A stretch of 13,279 nucleotides of DNA from Methanobrevibacter sp. (GCA_009777005.1 WRMT01000052.1:1-13279); one strand, 5' to 3'. Shown: positions 1 to 8,683, counted from the first letter of the stretch. A program made the numbers and translations. The notes: generated by a model not told the origin, from the sequence alone.

Positions 1-145
1 TAAATTTTTATATTAAATAAAAAAAAAAAAAATATTTAAAAATAAAAAAAAGCTTTAAACCAAAAAAAAAAACAAAATTAAGTTAAAAAAAATTAAAAAA
101 AAAAAAATAAAAAAAAAAAAAAAAAAAAAACTTAAAAATAAATAA
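1..145 (-). terminator. Poly-T terminator region downstream of gene 1
   Basis: Right after the gene 1 stop codon, the minus strand reads as repeated T runs: 22 T at 109-130, 13 at 95-107, 10 at 62-71, 8 at 44-51 and 14 at 19-32. Archaeal RNA polymerase terminates at oligo-U tracts, often without a hairpin, and I see no convincing stem here. Assignment is by position and composition only. Confidence 0.7.
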
Positions 146-415
146 TTAAATCTTTAATTTTCTCCAAAATCCAATCAACAACATACTCAATAAAGATAAG
201 ACAAGTATAGCTATTGGATTAGCTGTATTTAACATTGGAATAGAAGAAGGACTACTACGATCTAAACCATCAAAATCTGTATGATGAGGATCTAAAATAT
301 CTAAATCCAAATTATCATTATCATAATTTTCATTGTCTGGTTTTGAGCTATTTGTATCATTACTGATACTAATATCCTCATCATAAAAATTAGGAAGATT
401 TTTATTACTATCTAT
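146..415 (-). other. C-terminal linker and anchor of gene 1
   Basis: Residues 2548-2636. An Asp/Asn-rich linker (for example DNDNLDLDILDP) is followed by MLNTANP, a hydrophobic stretch from about residue 2614 to 2631 and the basic end RKLKI. The layout, short motif then hydrophobic helix then positive tail, is that of a retained membrane anchor or a cell-wall sorting signal. No LPXTG is present. The neighbouring paralogue ends with MYNVGNP, a hydrophobic helix and RKKI. Confidence 0.8.
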
Positions 416-3400
416 AGGACTTATATTAATAGTAAAAATATGACTATCAATAGATTCTCTGTAAAGATTGTTTCCAATGAATTCAGCGATAATTCTGCCT
501 TCAGGAATGAAGGAATAGTTTAATACAGCAATTCCATTACTGTCAGTTATTGCAATACCAATAAATTGACCATTAAGAGTGAATACGATAAGTTGATTAG
601 CTAAGGAGTTATTAAATTCATCTACAAGTCTAGCAACAAAGGAAGTAGAACTGTTTTCACTTTGGACAACAGAAACAGTTAGAGAAGTCTGGACAGGACG
701 AACTGTTAAAATACTATTAGCATTTGTAGCTGTATAAATATTATCTCCATAGAAAACAGCATTAATAGTATAAGTGCCTTGGGAAAGAGAACTATGACCT
801 ATGAAAATTCTACCATGTGCATCAGTTATAAATTCACCAATACTAAGCCCATCAATGAAAACTTCAATAATCATGTTAGTTAGTAAATTACCATATTCAT
901 CAACTAAAGTAGCTGTAAAACTAGCATTTTCAAGAGTGTTTATAAAAACATTTTTCAAAGAAATTGAAGTATTAATTTTTTCAACTACTAAAACCCCAAC
1001 AGAGCTAGAGTTAAGATAAATATCTGTTTGGTTGAAATAAGCATTAATAGAAAGATCACCAGCTGTTGAAGGAATATAATATAGGAAAGCTTTGCCATAG
1101 CTATTTGTAGTAAGATTATATTCTTCACCATTAATTATCACAATAATATTCTCATTACTAATATAATTTCCAAATTCATCAAGAAGAGTAATAGGAATTG
1201 TAGTATTAGTAAATGGCTTGGTAGAAACTGAATCAATGATAATTTTAGTAGCCATAATAGTTACCTCTTGGATAATACTATCATTAGAGCTTTCATAAGT
1301 ATTACTACCATTATATTGAAGAGAAATATTCAGTAATCCTGTATTATTAGGAGTATAACTCAAAACAACTTTACCATTTCCATCAGTAAGGTTAGATCCA
1401 ACATATGTTCCATTAATATAAAAGTCAATAGTAGCTCCTGTAACAGGATTACCATTTTCATCCTTAAGATAAGCTGTTAAATTACTAGTAAAATTCAACC
1501 TAAGAGGAACATCTTCTACAACAATATTTGTCTCAAGTTTAAGAACATTTAAAGTAGAGCTATTAATAAAACTATGGTAAATATCATTACCAATCCAACT
1601 AAGAACAATACTTAAATTTCCAACATTATAAGGAGTATAAGATAAAACCCATTCACCTAAGCTATTTGTGAAAACCGTAAAAGATTGACCATCAACCAGA
1701 ATGGAAATATTAACATTAGCTACAGGATCACCTTTCTCATCAATCAAGGTACCATTAATACTAATAGTATCACCGAACTTAGAAGAAAGTGGAACTATAA
1801 TAGAAGAATTAATTTCCAGTTTAAAAGCATCGAAGACAGTTCCATTTTCTTCAGAATGGTTTTCACCAACATTAACCTCATTTACAGTGACATTAACTAA
1901 ATTAAAAATATTACCAGAACCATTTACCTTAGCAGTAAGAGTTAAGGTAACATTTTCACCAATACCAATAGACCCTACAACCCATGAAACAGTCCGAGTA
2001 AGAGGATTATATGTACCACCAGCATTACTAATCACATAAACAAGGCGAGGATCTAAAACATCCACAACTACAAGCCCAGTAGCTATATCCGGACCATGAT
2101 TAGTCACAACAATTGTGTAAAGAACATGATCACCAATAATCACAGAACCAGTAACATTAACATTTTTAGTTATAGTTAAATTAACAGTATCAGGAAGGCG
2201 TAAGAAATGATTACTACCATTAGTACTGTTTTCACCTATGTTAAGCTCATTAACACTAACATTAGCTAGATTAATAATATCACCAGAACCATTGACAATA
2301 ACAGTAACAACTAAATTTCTACTTTCACCAATTCCCATAATTCCAACATCCCATGAAACAGTTCTACTAGCTACATTATAAAAACCACCAACATTACTAA
2401 TCAGGTAAATGAGGCGAGGATCTAAAACATCCACAACTACAACACCAGTAGCTACATCAGGACCATGATTAGTCACAACAATAGTATAAACAACATGATC
2501 ACCAACAGTCACAGAATCTGTAACATTATGATTCTTAGTAATAGTAAAATTCACAGTATTTGGAAGGGACAAATTACTATCATTCTCATTAGTACTGTTT
2601 TCACCAATATTAAGCTCATTTACAGTTACATTAGCTATATTAAGTATATTACCAGTACCATTAACTTGTACAGTAACCGTTAATGTTATATTTTCACCAA
2701 TGCCAATTGAACCTACAATCCAAGAAACAGTACGAGTTACAGAATCATAAACTCCAGAAACACTACTATCAATGTAAATAAGGCGATAATCTAAAACATC
2801 GGAAATGACAACACCAGTAGCTACATCAGGACCATGATTAGTCACAACAATAGTGTAGAGAACATGTTCACCTACAGTTACAGAACCAGTAACATTATGA
2901 TACTTAATGATAGTTAAATTCACAGTATTATTTAAATCTAGAGTAGAATTTTCCTCATCATACTCAGTACCATTTTCACCAATATTAATCTCATCTACAG
3001 TAATATTAGCGAAATTAATGATATTACCAGTGCCATTAACTTGAACAATTACAGTTAAAGTTACATTATCACCGATACCAATATAACCTACAATCCAATA
3101 AATAGTACGAGTTAATGGATCAAAAGTACCACCAACACTACAGTCTATGTATATAAGGCGAGGATCTAATTCGTCACAAACAAGACCTCCTGTAGCTATG
3201 TCAGGACCATGATTAGTCACCACAATAGTGTAGAGAACTTGATCACCTACTGCTACAGAACCAGTAACATTATGATACTTGGTAATAGTTAAATTCACAG
3301 TATTAGTTAAATCAAGAACAGATTCCTCTTCTTCAAACTCAGTGTTATTTTCACCAATATTAAGCTCATCAACTGTAACATTTGCAAAATTAAGGATACG

Positions 3401-6400
3401 ACCAGTACCATTAAGTTGAACTGTAATTGTTAAGGTTACACTTTCACCTACACTAATAGTACCTACAATCCATGAAACTGTACGAGTCACAGAATTAAAA
3501 ACACCAGAAGCATTGCTATCAATGTAAATAAGTCTAGGATCCAAAACATCCCAAACAACGACACCAGTAGCTATATCAGGACCATTATTAGTCACCACAA
3601 TAGTGTAGAGAACTTGATCGCCAACAACTGCTGAATCTGTAACATTATGAGCTTTAGTAATTGTGAGGTTAACAGTATCATTTAAATCAAGAGTAGAATT
3701 ATTATCATCAAATTCAGTTGAGTTATTTCCAATATTTTCCTCATTTACTGTAACATTTGCAAGATTAAGAATACTACCAGTACCATTAAGTTGAACTGTA
3801 ACCGTTAAAGTTACACTATCACCAACACCAATAGAGCCTACAATCCATGAAACAGTACGAGTCACAGGATCAAAAACACCAGAAGCATTACTTTCAATGT
3901 AAACCAACCTAGAATCTAAAACATCAGACACCACAACACCAGTAGCTACATCAGGACCATAGTTAGTTACTATGATTGTGTAGAGGACTTGATCACCCAC
4001 AACTACAGAACCAGAAACATTATGAACTTTTGTAATGGTAAAATTCACAGTAGAATTCACAGTAAAATTACTACAATCCTCTTCAGTAGTATTGTTACCC
4101 ATATTATTCTGATCTACACTTACATTAGCTATATTAGCTATATTTCCTGTTCCATTTACACGAACAGTAATATTCAAACTAATAGTGTCACCCACATTCA
4201 AGTTACCAATAATCCATAAACCAGTAGTATGATTATAATCACCAGTAGATGACTCGAATATTAAACGAGGATCTAATATATCAGTTACCACAACATTAAT
4301 TGCATTATCTGGACCCCAATTAATCACAGTAATAACATAAGTAACCAAATCACCCACACTAACCACAGCATCAGGAGTAAGATTATTAACTTTAGTAATG
4401 GATAAATTCACAGCAGAATCCACAGTAAAATTACTACCATTACCATCAGTAGTATTATTACCCAAATTAGTCTGATCTACACTTACATTAGCTATATTAG
4501 CTATATTTCCTGTTCCATTTACACGAACAGTAATATTCAAACTAATAGTGTCGCCCACATTCAAGTTACCAATAATCCACAAGCCAGTAGTATGATTATA
4601 ATCACCAGTGGAGGACTCGAATATTAAACGAGAATCTAATATATCAGTTACCACAACATTAGTTGCATTATCTGGACCCCAATTACTAACAATAATAACA
4701 TAAGTAACCAAATCACCTACACTAACAACAGCATCAGGACTAAGATTATTAACTTTAGTAATGGATAAATTCACAGCAGAATCCACAGTAAAATTACTAC
4801 TATTACCCTCAGTAGTATTGTTACCCATATTATTTTGATCCACTGTAACATTAGCTATATTAGCTATATTTCCTGTTCCATTTACACGAACAGTAATATT
4901 CAAACTAATGGTATCTCCCATGTTCAAGTTACCAATTATCCATAACCCAGTAGTATGATTATAACCACCAGTTGATGACTCGAATATTAAACGAGGATCT
5001 AAAATATCAGTTACCACAACATTTGTTGCATTATCTGGACCCCAATTACTAACAGTAATAACATAAGTAACCAAATCACCAACATTCACAACCTCACCAG
5101 GAGTAAGATTATTACTTTTAGTGATGGATAAATTCACAGTAGGCTCCACTGTAAAATTTATGTCATTGCCCTCTGTAGAATTATTACCTATATTTGTTTC
5201 ATTAACATCTACAGAAGCAAAGTTAAAGATATTACCTGTGCCATTAACACGAACAATCAAAGTCAAAGTAACATTACTGCCAACACCAATGGACCCTACA
5301 ATCCAAGAAACTGTACGAGTTACAGGATCAAAAGAACTATTTTCACTACTTTCAATGTAGATAAGTCTTGAATCTAAAACATCAGAAACAATTACTCCAG
5401 TAGCTATATCTGGACCATTATTAGTTATAACTATTGTGTAAAGAACATGATCACCTACAGTAACAGAACCAGTAACATTATGATTCTTAGTAATTGTTAA
5501 ATTCACAATATTTGGAACAGTGAAATTAACACTATCACTACTATTATCTCCATGATTATCCTGATTTGTGGTAACATTTGCAATATTAGAAATATTGCCT
5601 GTACCATTAACCCTGACAGTGATGGTTAAAATTACACTATTTCCTGTGCCAATAAAACTTAAATTCCATGTAACTGTCCTAGTAGCTAAGTTATAATCAC
5701 CATAATCACTACTAATTATATAAATAAGTCGAGGATCTAAAACATCCACAACCATAACATCAGTAACATTACTTGGACCATTATTAGTAACAGTAATAAT
5801 ATAGGTAACATTATCTCCATAGCTAATATTACTTGTAACATTAGTGGTTTTATTGATTGTAATATTTACTATATCACTTAAATCTGGATTTAGATATAGT
5901 ATTATATCTTCATTATCGCCAATAGCTTGAAGAGAAAAACTATTATATCCTGTTAAAGTAACATTATAAGAATATTTCCCTTTTCCATTAACATTTGTCA
6001 AGTTATAAATAGTTCCAGTTGTACCATTCCATATAAGATTAACCAAGAAGGATGGAAGCAAATCATCATCTACTAAACTAAAGTCTCCTGAACTATCAAT
6101 CAATAAAAACTCATAAGATAATTCAACATTACTAACCATGTGATAAATAGTATCATTTACAATAGTTTTATAATCATTAGCTGATAATACTATGACAAAC
6201 CAATTAGCTAAAGTAATACCACTTACTAAAGGAGTGTTAGCACCCCACCAATTATAATTTGCATTAGTATTTGAACCATTATTTAAAAGGTCAAAACCAT
6301 TAAAATTAGTATTATTTAATATTCTGTTGTAGTTAATAACTGCATTAGAAGATCCAGGAAGAACATGAATTCCCTGATTGTTATCGGTGATATTAGAACC

Positions 6401-8056
6401 AATAACAATACTGTTTGATCCATTAATCCCAATACCATTAGTATTGTTTGTAATATTAGAATTAATTACAGAATTCTCCCAGGAATATTGTTGGAAAAAT
6501 ATTGCCCATGAGTCATTTCTATTATAACCAGAAATATTAGAATCAAGAATAGTATTAAATGTTGCACTTGACATGAAGATGAAGCCACCATTATTTAACA
6601 ATCCAAAACTATCATCTATAATATAATTACTACTAGAACCACTAAATCCTATAGCAAAATCATTGTCACTAATATAATTATTAGAAGATAAATTCGAAAT
6701 AGTATAATTCTGGTTAAGGAGAGCATAATGAATAGCAATTCTATTATCAATGAGTCTATTATTATCCAAAGTATATATTAAAGTATTAATACCTATACCT
6801 TGAGAATTATTAGTAAAATTAGAATTACTAATTATAGAATCATTACCTTCAATATAGATACCTCCACCTGCAACAGCAATATTTTCATCAAAAACAGAAT
6901 GACTAACATTAAGATTATCACCAGCACTATAAACACCAGCACCTGTAACAGCAGTATTTTCATCAAAAACAGAATGACTAATAGTGAAATTATCACCAGC
7001 ACTATAAACACCACCACCAACATTTCCATTATTAGCTGAGAAAGTAGAATTATTTACAGAGGTAAAATCATCAGAACAGAAAATTGCACCACCAGTATTT
7101 GCAAGATTATTTATAAAAGTAGAATCATCTACGGTGAAATTAAGATTCGCTTCAGAACTAGAAGCATTATTGTAAATTGCACCACCAGTATTTGCATGGT
7201 TATCTGTGAAAATAGAATTTTCTATAGTTAAATTAGCACCACTATTTGAAATTCCTCCACCATTAGAAAGTGAACCACCTTCCCTTGCAGAGTTACCTGT
7301 AAAAGTAGAAGTTACTACATTCAAATGTTCACCACTATTGAAGATTCCACCACCATTTATTGCATGATTATCTCTTAAAATAGAATCAATGATTGTGGGA
7401 TTATCACCAGTATTATAGATAGCACCACCAAAACTTGTTGCCCTATTTTGGATGAAAGAAGAATTTACTATGGTTAAATTATCTCCAGTATTATAGATAG
7501 CACCACCAAAACTATTATTACCAGTAACATTATTGTATGAAAAAGTAGAACCAATAACAGTAATATTTGAATTCACAGCACTTATAGCACCACCATAATT
7601 TGTGGCAGTATTATTTCCAAATGTGCAATTAATGAAAATCACATTTGTATTTTCAGCATAGATTGCACCACCATAGTTAGAAAACCCATTACCCATTGAA
7701 CTTTGACTTCCATTTCCAAATACAATATTTATAAATGTGACATTCAAAGCAGAATTTATTGCAAATATATTTGATAGATATCTTCCATTAATAGCCACAG
7801 TACCTGGAGGTCCATCCCCTCGAATAGTAAGATTTTTAGTAATTGTAAGGTTAAAGTCTTCATTAATTTTATTATAAGTTCCATTAGCTAAAACAATAGT
7901 ATCGGTATTATTTGCAATAGCTAATGCTCCATTTATACCACCAAAGTCTGAACTATCAACATATATATCAGTTGCAAAAGTAGCTTGTAAACTAAAAACT
8001 ACCAGTAACATTAACAATAAAATGCTTGAAATAGATATTTTTCTAAAATTATTCAT
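146..8056 (-). CDS. Giant adhesin-like surface protein (beta-helix, 11 x DUF11, 5 x Ig-like, C-terminal anchor), complete, 2636 aa
   Basis: Probable secreted, wall- or membrane-anchored adhesin of a methanogenic archaeon; the ligand is unknown. Residues 1-28 are a signal peptide: basic N-region, Leu/Val-rich core, probable cleavage after TFA at 28. Residues about 60-605 form a right-handed beta-helix with eleven GG[AG][IV]-type rung motifs (residues 129-399), then NosD-like turns ending in NYNWWG near 600. Residues 606-728 are a less clear Ig-like linker. Residues 729-2079 hold eleven DUF11 domains and 2080-2547 five Ig-like domains. Residues 2548-2612 are an Asp/Asn-rich linker, about 2614-2631 a transmembrane helix, and the end is basic (RKLKI). 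The ATG at 8056 is preferred because GGAGGTG lies 9 nt upstream; a TTG 18 nt earlier overlaps that RBS. The layout matches the adhesin-like proteins of Methanobrevibacter and Methanosphaera. Family assignment is firm; the adhesion role is inferred from the family. The upstream gene on the same strand encodes a paralogue. Confidence 0.93.
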   Translation of the reverse strand: MNNFRKISISSILLLMLLVVFSLQATFATDIYVDSSDFGGINGALAIANNTDTIVLANGTYNKINEDFNLTITKNLTIRGDGPPGTVAINGRYLSNIFAINSALNVTFINIVFGNGSQSSMGNGFSNYGGAIYAENTNVIFINCTFGNNTATNYGGAISAVNSNITVIGSTFSYNNVTGNNSFGGAIYNTGDNLTIVNSSFIQNRATSFGGAIYNTGDNPTIIDSILRDNHAINGGGIFNSGEHLNVVTSTFTGNSAREGGSLSNGGGISNSGANLTIENSIFTDNHANTGGAIYNNASSSEANLNFTVDDSTFINNLANTGGAIFCSDDFTSVNNSTFSANNGNVGGGVYSAGDNFTISHSVFDENTAVTGAGVYSAGDNLNVSHSVFDENIAVAGGGIYIEGNDSIISNSNFTNNSQGIGINTLIYTLDNNRLIDNRIAIHYALLNQNYTISNLSSNNYISDNDFAIGFSGSSSNYIIDDSFGLLNNGGFIFMSSATFNTILDSNISGYNRNDSWAIFFQQYSWENSVINSNITNNTNGIGINGSNSIVIGSNITDNNQGIHVLPGSSNAVINYNRILNNTNFNGFDLLNNGSNTNANYNWWGANTPLVSGITLANWFVIVLSANDYKTIVNDTIYHMVSNVELSYEFLLIDSSGDFSLVDDDLLPSFLVNLIWNGTTGTIYNLTNVNGKGKYSYNVTLTGYNSFSLQAIGDNEDIILYLNPDLSDIVNITINKTTNVTSNISYGDNVTYIITVTNNGPSNVTDVMVVDVLDPRLIYIISSDYGDYNLATRTVTWNLSFIGTGNSVILTITVRVNGTGNISNIANVTTNQDNHGDNSSDSVNFTVPNIVNLTITKNHNVTGSVTVGDHVLYTIVITNNGPDIATGVIVSDVLDSRLIYIESSENSSFDPVTRTVSWIVGSIGVGSNVTLTLIVRVNGTGNIFNFASVDVNETNIGNNSTEGNDINFTVEPTVNLSITKSNNLTPGEVVNVGDLVTYVITVSNWGPDNATNVVVTDILDPRLIFESSTGGYNHTTGLWIIGNLNMGDTISLNITVRVNGTGNIANIANVTVDQNNMGNNTTEGNSSNFTVDSAVNLSITKVNNLSPDAVVSVGDLVTYVIIVSNWGPDNATNVVVTDILDSRLIFESSTGDYNHTTGLWIIGNLNVGDTISLNITVRVNGTGNIANIANVSVDQTNLGNNTTDGNGSNFTVDSAVNLSITKVNNLTPDAVVSVGDLVTYVITVINWGPDNAINVVVTDILDPRLIFESSTGDYNHTTGLWIIGNLNVGDTISLNITVRVNGTGNIANIANVSVDQNNMGNNTTEEDCSNFTVNSTVNFTITKVHNVSGSVVVGDQVLYTIIVTNYGPDVATGVVVSDVLDSRLVYIESNASGVFDPVTRTVSWIVGSIGVGDSVTLTVTVQLNGTGSILNLANVTVNEENIGNNSTEFDDNNSTLDLNDTVNLTITKAHNVTDSAVVGDQVLYTIVVTNNGPDIATGVVVWDVLDPRLIYIDSNASGVFNSVTRTVSWIVGTISVGESVTLTITVQLNGTGRILNFANVTVDELNIGENNTEFEEEESVLDLTNTVNLTITKYHNVTGSVAVGDQVLYTIVVTNHGPDIATGGLVCDELDPRLIYIDCSVGGTFDPLTRTIYWIVGYIGIGDNVTLTVIVQVNGTGNIINFANITVDEINIGENGTEYDEENSTLDLNNTVNLTIIKYHNVTGSVTVGEHVLYTIVVTNHGPDVATGVVISDVLDYRLIYIDSSVSGVYDSVTRTVSWIVGSIGIGENITLTVTVQVNGTGNILNIANVTVNELNIGENSTNENDSNLSLPNTVNFTITKNHNVTDSVTVGDHVVYTIVVTNHGPDVATGVVVVDVLDPRLIYLISNVGGFYNVASRTVSWDVGIMGIGESRNLVVTVIVNGSGDIINLANVSVNELNIGENSTNGSNHFLRLPDTVNLTITKNVNVTGSVIIGDHVLYTIVVTNHGPDIATGLVVVDVLDPRLVYVISNAGGTYNPLTRTVSWVVGSIGIGENVTLTLTAKVNGSGNIFNLVNVTVNEVNVGENHSEENGTVFDAFKLEINSSIIVPLSSKFGDTISINGTLIDEKGDPVANVNISILVDGQSFTVFTNSLGEWVLSYTPYNVGNLSIVLSWIGNDIYHSFINSSTLNVLKLETNIVVEDVPLRLNFTSNLTAYLKDENGNPVTGATIDFYINGTYVGSNLTDGNGKVVLSYTPNNTGLLNISLQYNGSNTYESSNDSIIQEVTIMATKIIIDSVSTKPFTNTTIPITLLDEFGNYISNENIIVIINGEEYNLTTNSYGKAFLYYIPSTAGDLSINAYFNQTDIYLNSSSVGVLVVEKINTSISLKNVFINTLENASFTATLVDEYGNLLTNMIIEVFIDGLSIGEFITDAHGRIFIGHSSLSQGTYTINAVFYGDNIYTATNANSILTVRPVQTSLTVSVVQSENSSTSFVARLVDEFNNSLANQLIVFTLNGQFIGIAITDSNGIAVLNYSFIPEGRIIAEFIGNNLYRESIDSHIFTINISPIDSNKNLPNFYDEDISISNDTNSSKPDNENYDNDNLDLDILDPHHTDFDGLDRSSPSSIPMLNTANPIAILVLSLLSMLLIGFWRKLKI
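416..1819 (-). repeat. Five bacterial Ig-like domains of gene 1
   Basis: Residues 2080-2547, five units of 93-94 residues starting at 2080, 2174, 2268, 2361 and 2455. Each has a D[EK].G[ND]..-type loop (DEKGDPVAN, DENGNPVTG, DEFGNYISN, DEYGNLLTN, DEFNNSLAN), then an FxxNG/VDG strand, TN/TD.xG and a closing Y.xS strand. This is the Ig-like fold of the Big_1/Big_3 type common in methanogen adhesin-like proteins. The exact Pfam family cannot be fixed by eye. They probably form the stalk next to the wall. Confidence 0.85.
1820..5872 (-). repeat. Array of eleven DUF11 domains in gene 1
   Basis: Residues 729-2079. Units of 121-125 residues begin with [TIA]VN[LFI][TS]I and contain [TN].GPD.AT, D[VI]LD.RL, [NG].TLT/SLN and NGTG..N. 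By my boundaries they start at residues 729, 850, 973, 1094, 1215, 1336, 1461, 1586, 1711, 1834 and 1957. Two subtypes are visible. Units 3-5 have RLIFESSTG with NHTTGLWIIGNL; the others have RL[IV]Y[IVL].S with TRTVSW. Units 6-8 have a longer acidic linker at their ends. DUF11 is a beta-sandwich domain of prokaryotic surface proteins, and such arrays act as spacers. Confidence 0.9.
4052..5140 (-). repeat. 363-bp DUF11 triplication in gene 1 (units 3-5)
   Basis: Residues 973-1335 are three consecutive units of exactly 121 residues, far more alike than the rest of the array. They share NVGDLVTYVI, NWGPDNA, NHTTGLWIIGNLN and NITVRVNGTGNIANIANV. The DNA marker cgaacagtaatattcaaact occurs at 4161, 4524 and 4887, exactly 363 bp apart. 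This points to recent tandem amplification or continuing gene conversion. Confidence 0.9.
6242..7879 (-). other. Right-handed beta-helix head domain of gene 1
   Basis: Residues about 60-605. The first part carries eleven GG[AG][IV]-like motifs at residues 129, 155, 184, 210, 235, 266, 291, 322, 347, 372 and 397. They are separated by strand segments of the type S-x-F-x-x-N-x-A, as in polymorphic-membrane-protein and pectate-lyase-like helices. The second part (about 400-605) has looser Asn-rich turns such as NITNNTNGIGING, as in NosD-type helices. It closes with NYNWWGAN, a sequence often seen at the end of such helices in methanogen adhesin-like proteins. This would be the distal, ligand-facing part. 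No catalytic site can be assigned. Confidence 0.8.
6862..7018 (-). repeat. 75-bp tandem duplication inside the beta-helix
   Basis: The segment encoding YSAGDNFTISHSVFDENTAV (residues 351-370) is followed 25 residues later by a near copy, YSAGDNLNVSHSVFDENIAV (376-395). In DNA, attttcatcaaaaacagaat occurs at 6881 and at 6956, exactly 75 bp apart, and similarity extends on both sides. The duplication adds one complete rung to the helix without breaking the frame. Confidence 0.85.
7973..8056 (-). other. Signal peptide of gene 1
   Basis: The first 28 codons encode MNNFRK, then a hydrophobic core (SILLLMLLVV) and a small-residue site ending TFA before TDIYV. This is a typical Sec signal peptide. 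Cleavage after residue 28 is a prediction by eye. It places the whole protein outside the cell. Confidence 0.85.
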
Positions 8057-8065
8057 TTTTCTTTT

Positions 8066-8072
8066 CACCTCC
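8066..8072 (-). promoter_or_regulatory. Ribosome binding site of gene 1
   Basis: GGAGGTG on the minus strand, ending 9 nt before the ATG at 8056. It is a near-perfect complement of the 16S rRNA 3' end. It decides the start, since the in-frame TTG at 8072-8074 overlaps the site and could not use it. Confidence 0.9.
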
Positions 8073-8190
8073 AAAAAGAATATTTTTTTTCATGTAAAAG
8101 TAAAATACAATTAAACAATTAAAGGAAAAAAATTATTTAAATTATTTAAAAAGGTTAAAAACTATTTTAAATTAAATTATAATATTTATA

Positions 8191-8209
8191 TTAAGGAAAA
8201 AGACCTTAA
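8191..8209 (-). promoter_or_regulatory. Inverted repeat at the predicted gene 1 transcription start
   Basis: TTAAGG (8191-8196) and CCTTAA (8204-8209) form a perfect 6-bp inverted repeat around 7 nt. It lies where the transcript should begin if the TATA box at 8219-8232 is used, so it could be a repressor operator or a 5' leader hairpin. It contains two of the few G/C clusters in this region. The role is inferred. Confidence 0.35.
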
Positions 8210-8218
8210 ACAAATAAA

Positions 8219-8232
8219 TAATATAAACATTT
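8219..8232 (-). promoter_or_regulatory. Candidate archaeal TATA box (box A) for gene 1
   Basis: The minus strand reads AAATGTTTATATTA, a close fit to the methanogen box A pattern AAANNTTTATATA. Transcription would start about 25 nt downstream, near 8195-8200, giving a leader of about 140 nt. A weaker alternative, TTAATATAAATA, lies at about 8182-8193 and would give a shorter leader. In such AT-rich DNA chance matches are common. Confidence 0.45.
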
Positions 8233-8660
8233 AGTTAATTTTTATCCAAACCATAATATTTTACTTTTTAAAAAGATTTTTTTCATTAAAAGTTATATCA
8301 AGTAAATTAAGAAAGTTTTAAAGAAATAAATAGTTTAAATGATTAATTTTTATTTATTAAAAATCTTGATTTTTTATCACTTTCTACTAATTATCTCAAA
8401 TTAATTTATTCCAATATTTTGATTGAATATTCATACAAAGAATGATTTTCCTTCATAGCTAATTATCAACAAATTTTGATCATGAAAGAAAAAAAGACAA
8501 TAATCTTAAAAAATATTTTATATTTACACTATTCACCCTAAAATTTTTAATATTCAATACATAATATAAACACTGAAAAAATTAATGTTTTACAGTATAT
8601 AATATAATAATTATTATATATAAAATTATCTATTTTAGATAATTAATAATAAAAATAATG

Positions 8661-8683
8661 GAATATATTAATATTATATATTC
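8661..8683. repeat. 8-bp inverted repeat GAATATAT/ATATATTC
   Basis: GAATATAT at 8661-8668 and ATATATTC at 8676-8683 are exact inverted copies around 7 nt. It lies about 430 bp upstream of the gene 1 TATA candidate. It may be a protein site, or chance in A/T-rich DNA. Confidence 0.4.

Noticed and set aside
146..415. LPXTG motif, dockerin or pseudomurein-binding repeats at the C-terminus
   Set aside because: No LPXTG or dockerin-like duplicated Ca-binding loop is seen. The Asp-rich linker is irregular, and no repeat resembling pseudomurein-binding domains was recognised.
6832..7029. A 65-codon minus-strand frame within the beta-helix region
   Set aside because: It lies in an alternative frame of gene 1, is Leu/Val/Ile-rich from the repeated DNA, and has no start signal of its own.
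8057..8074. TTG start at 8074 giving six extra N-terminal residues for gene 1
   Set aside because: The TTG and the next codons are the ribosome binding site GGAGGTG itself. The ATG at 8056 has ideal spacing and gives a clean signal peptide.
8595..8625. A/T palindrome ATATAATAATTATTATAT as a replication origin or operator
   Set aside because: In almost pure A/T sequence such palindromes are expected by chance, and no origin-recognition-box-like repeats or replication gene lie nearby.
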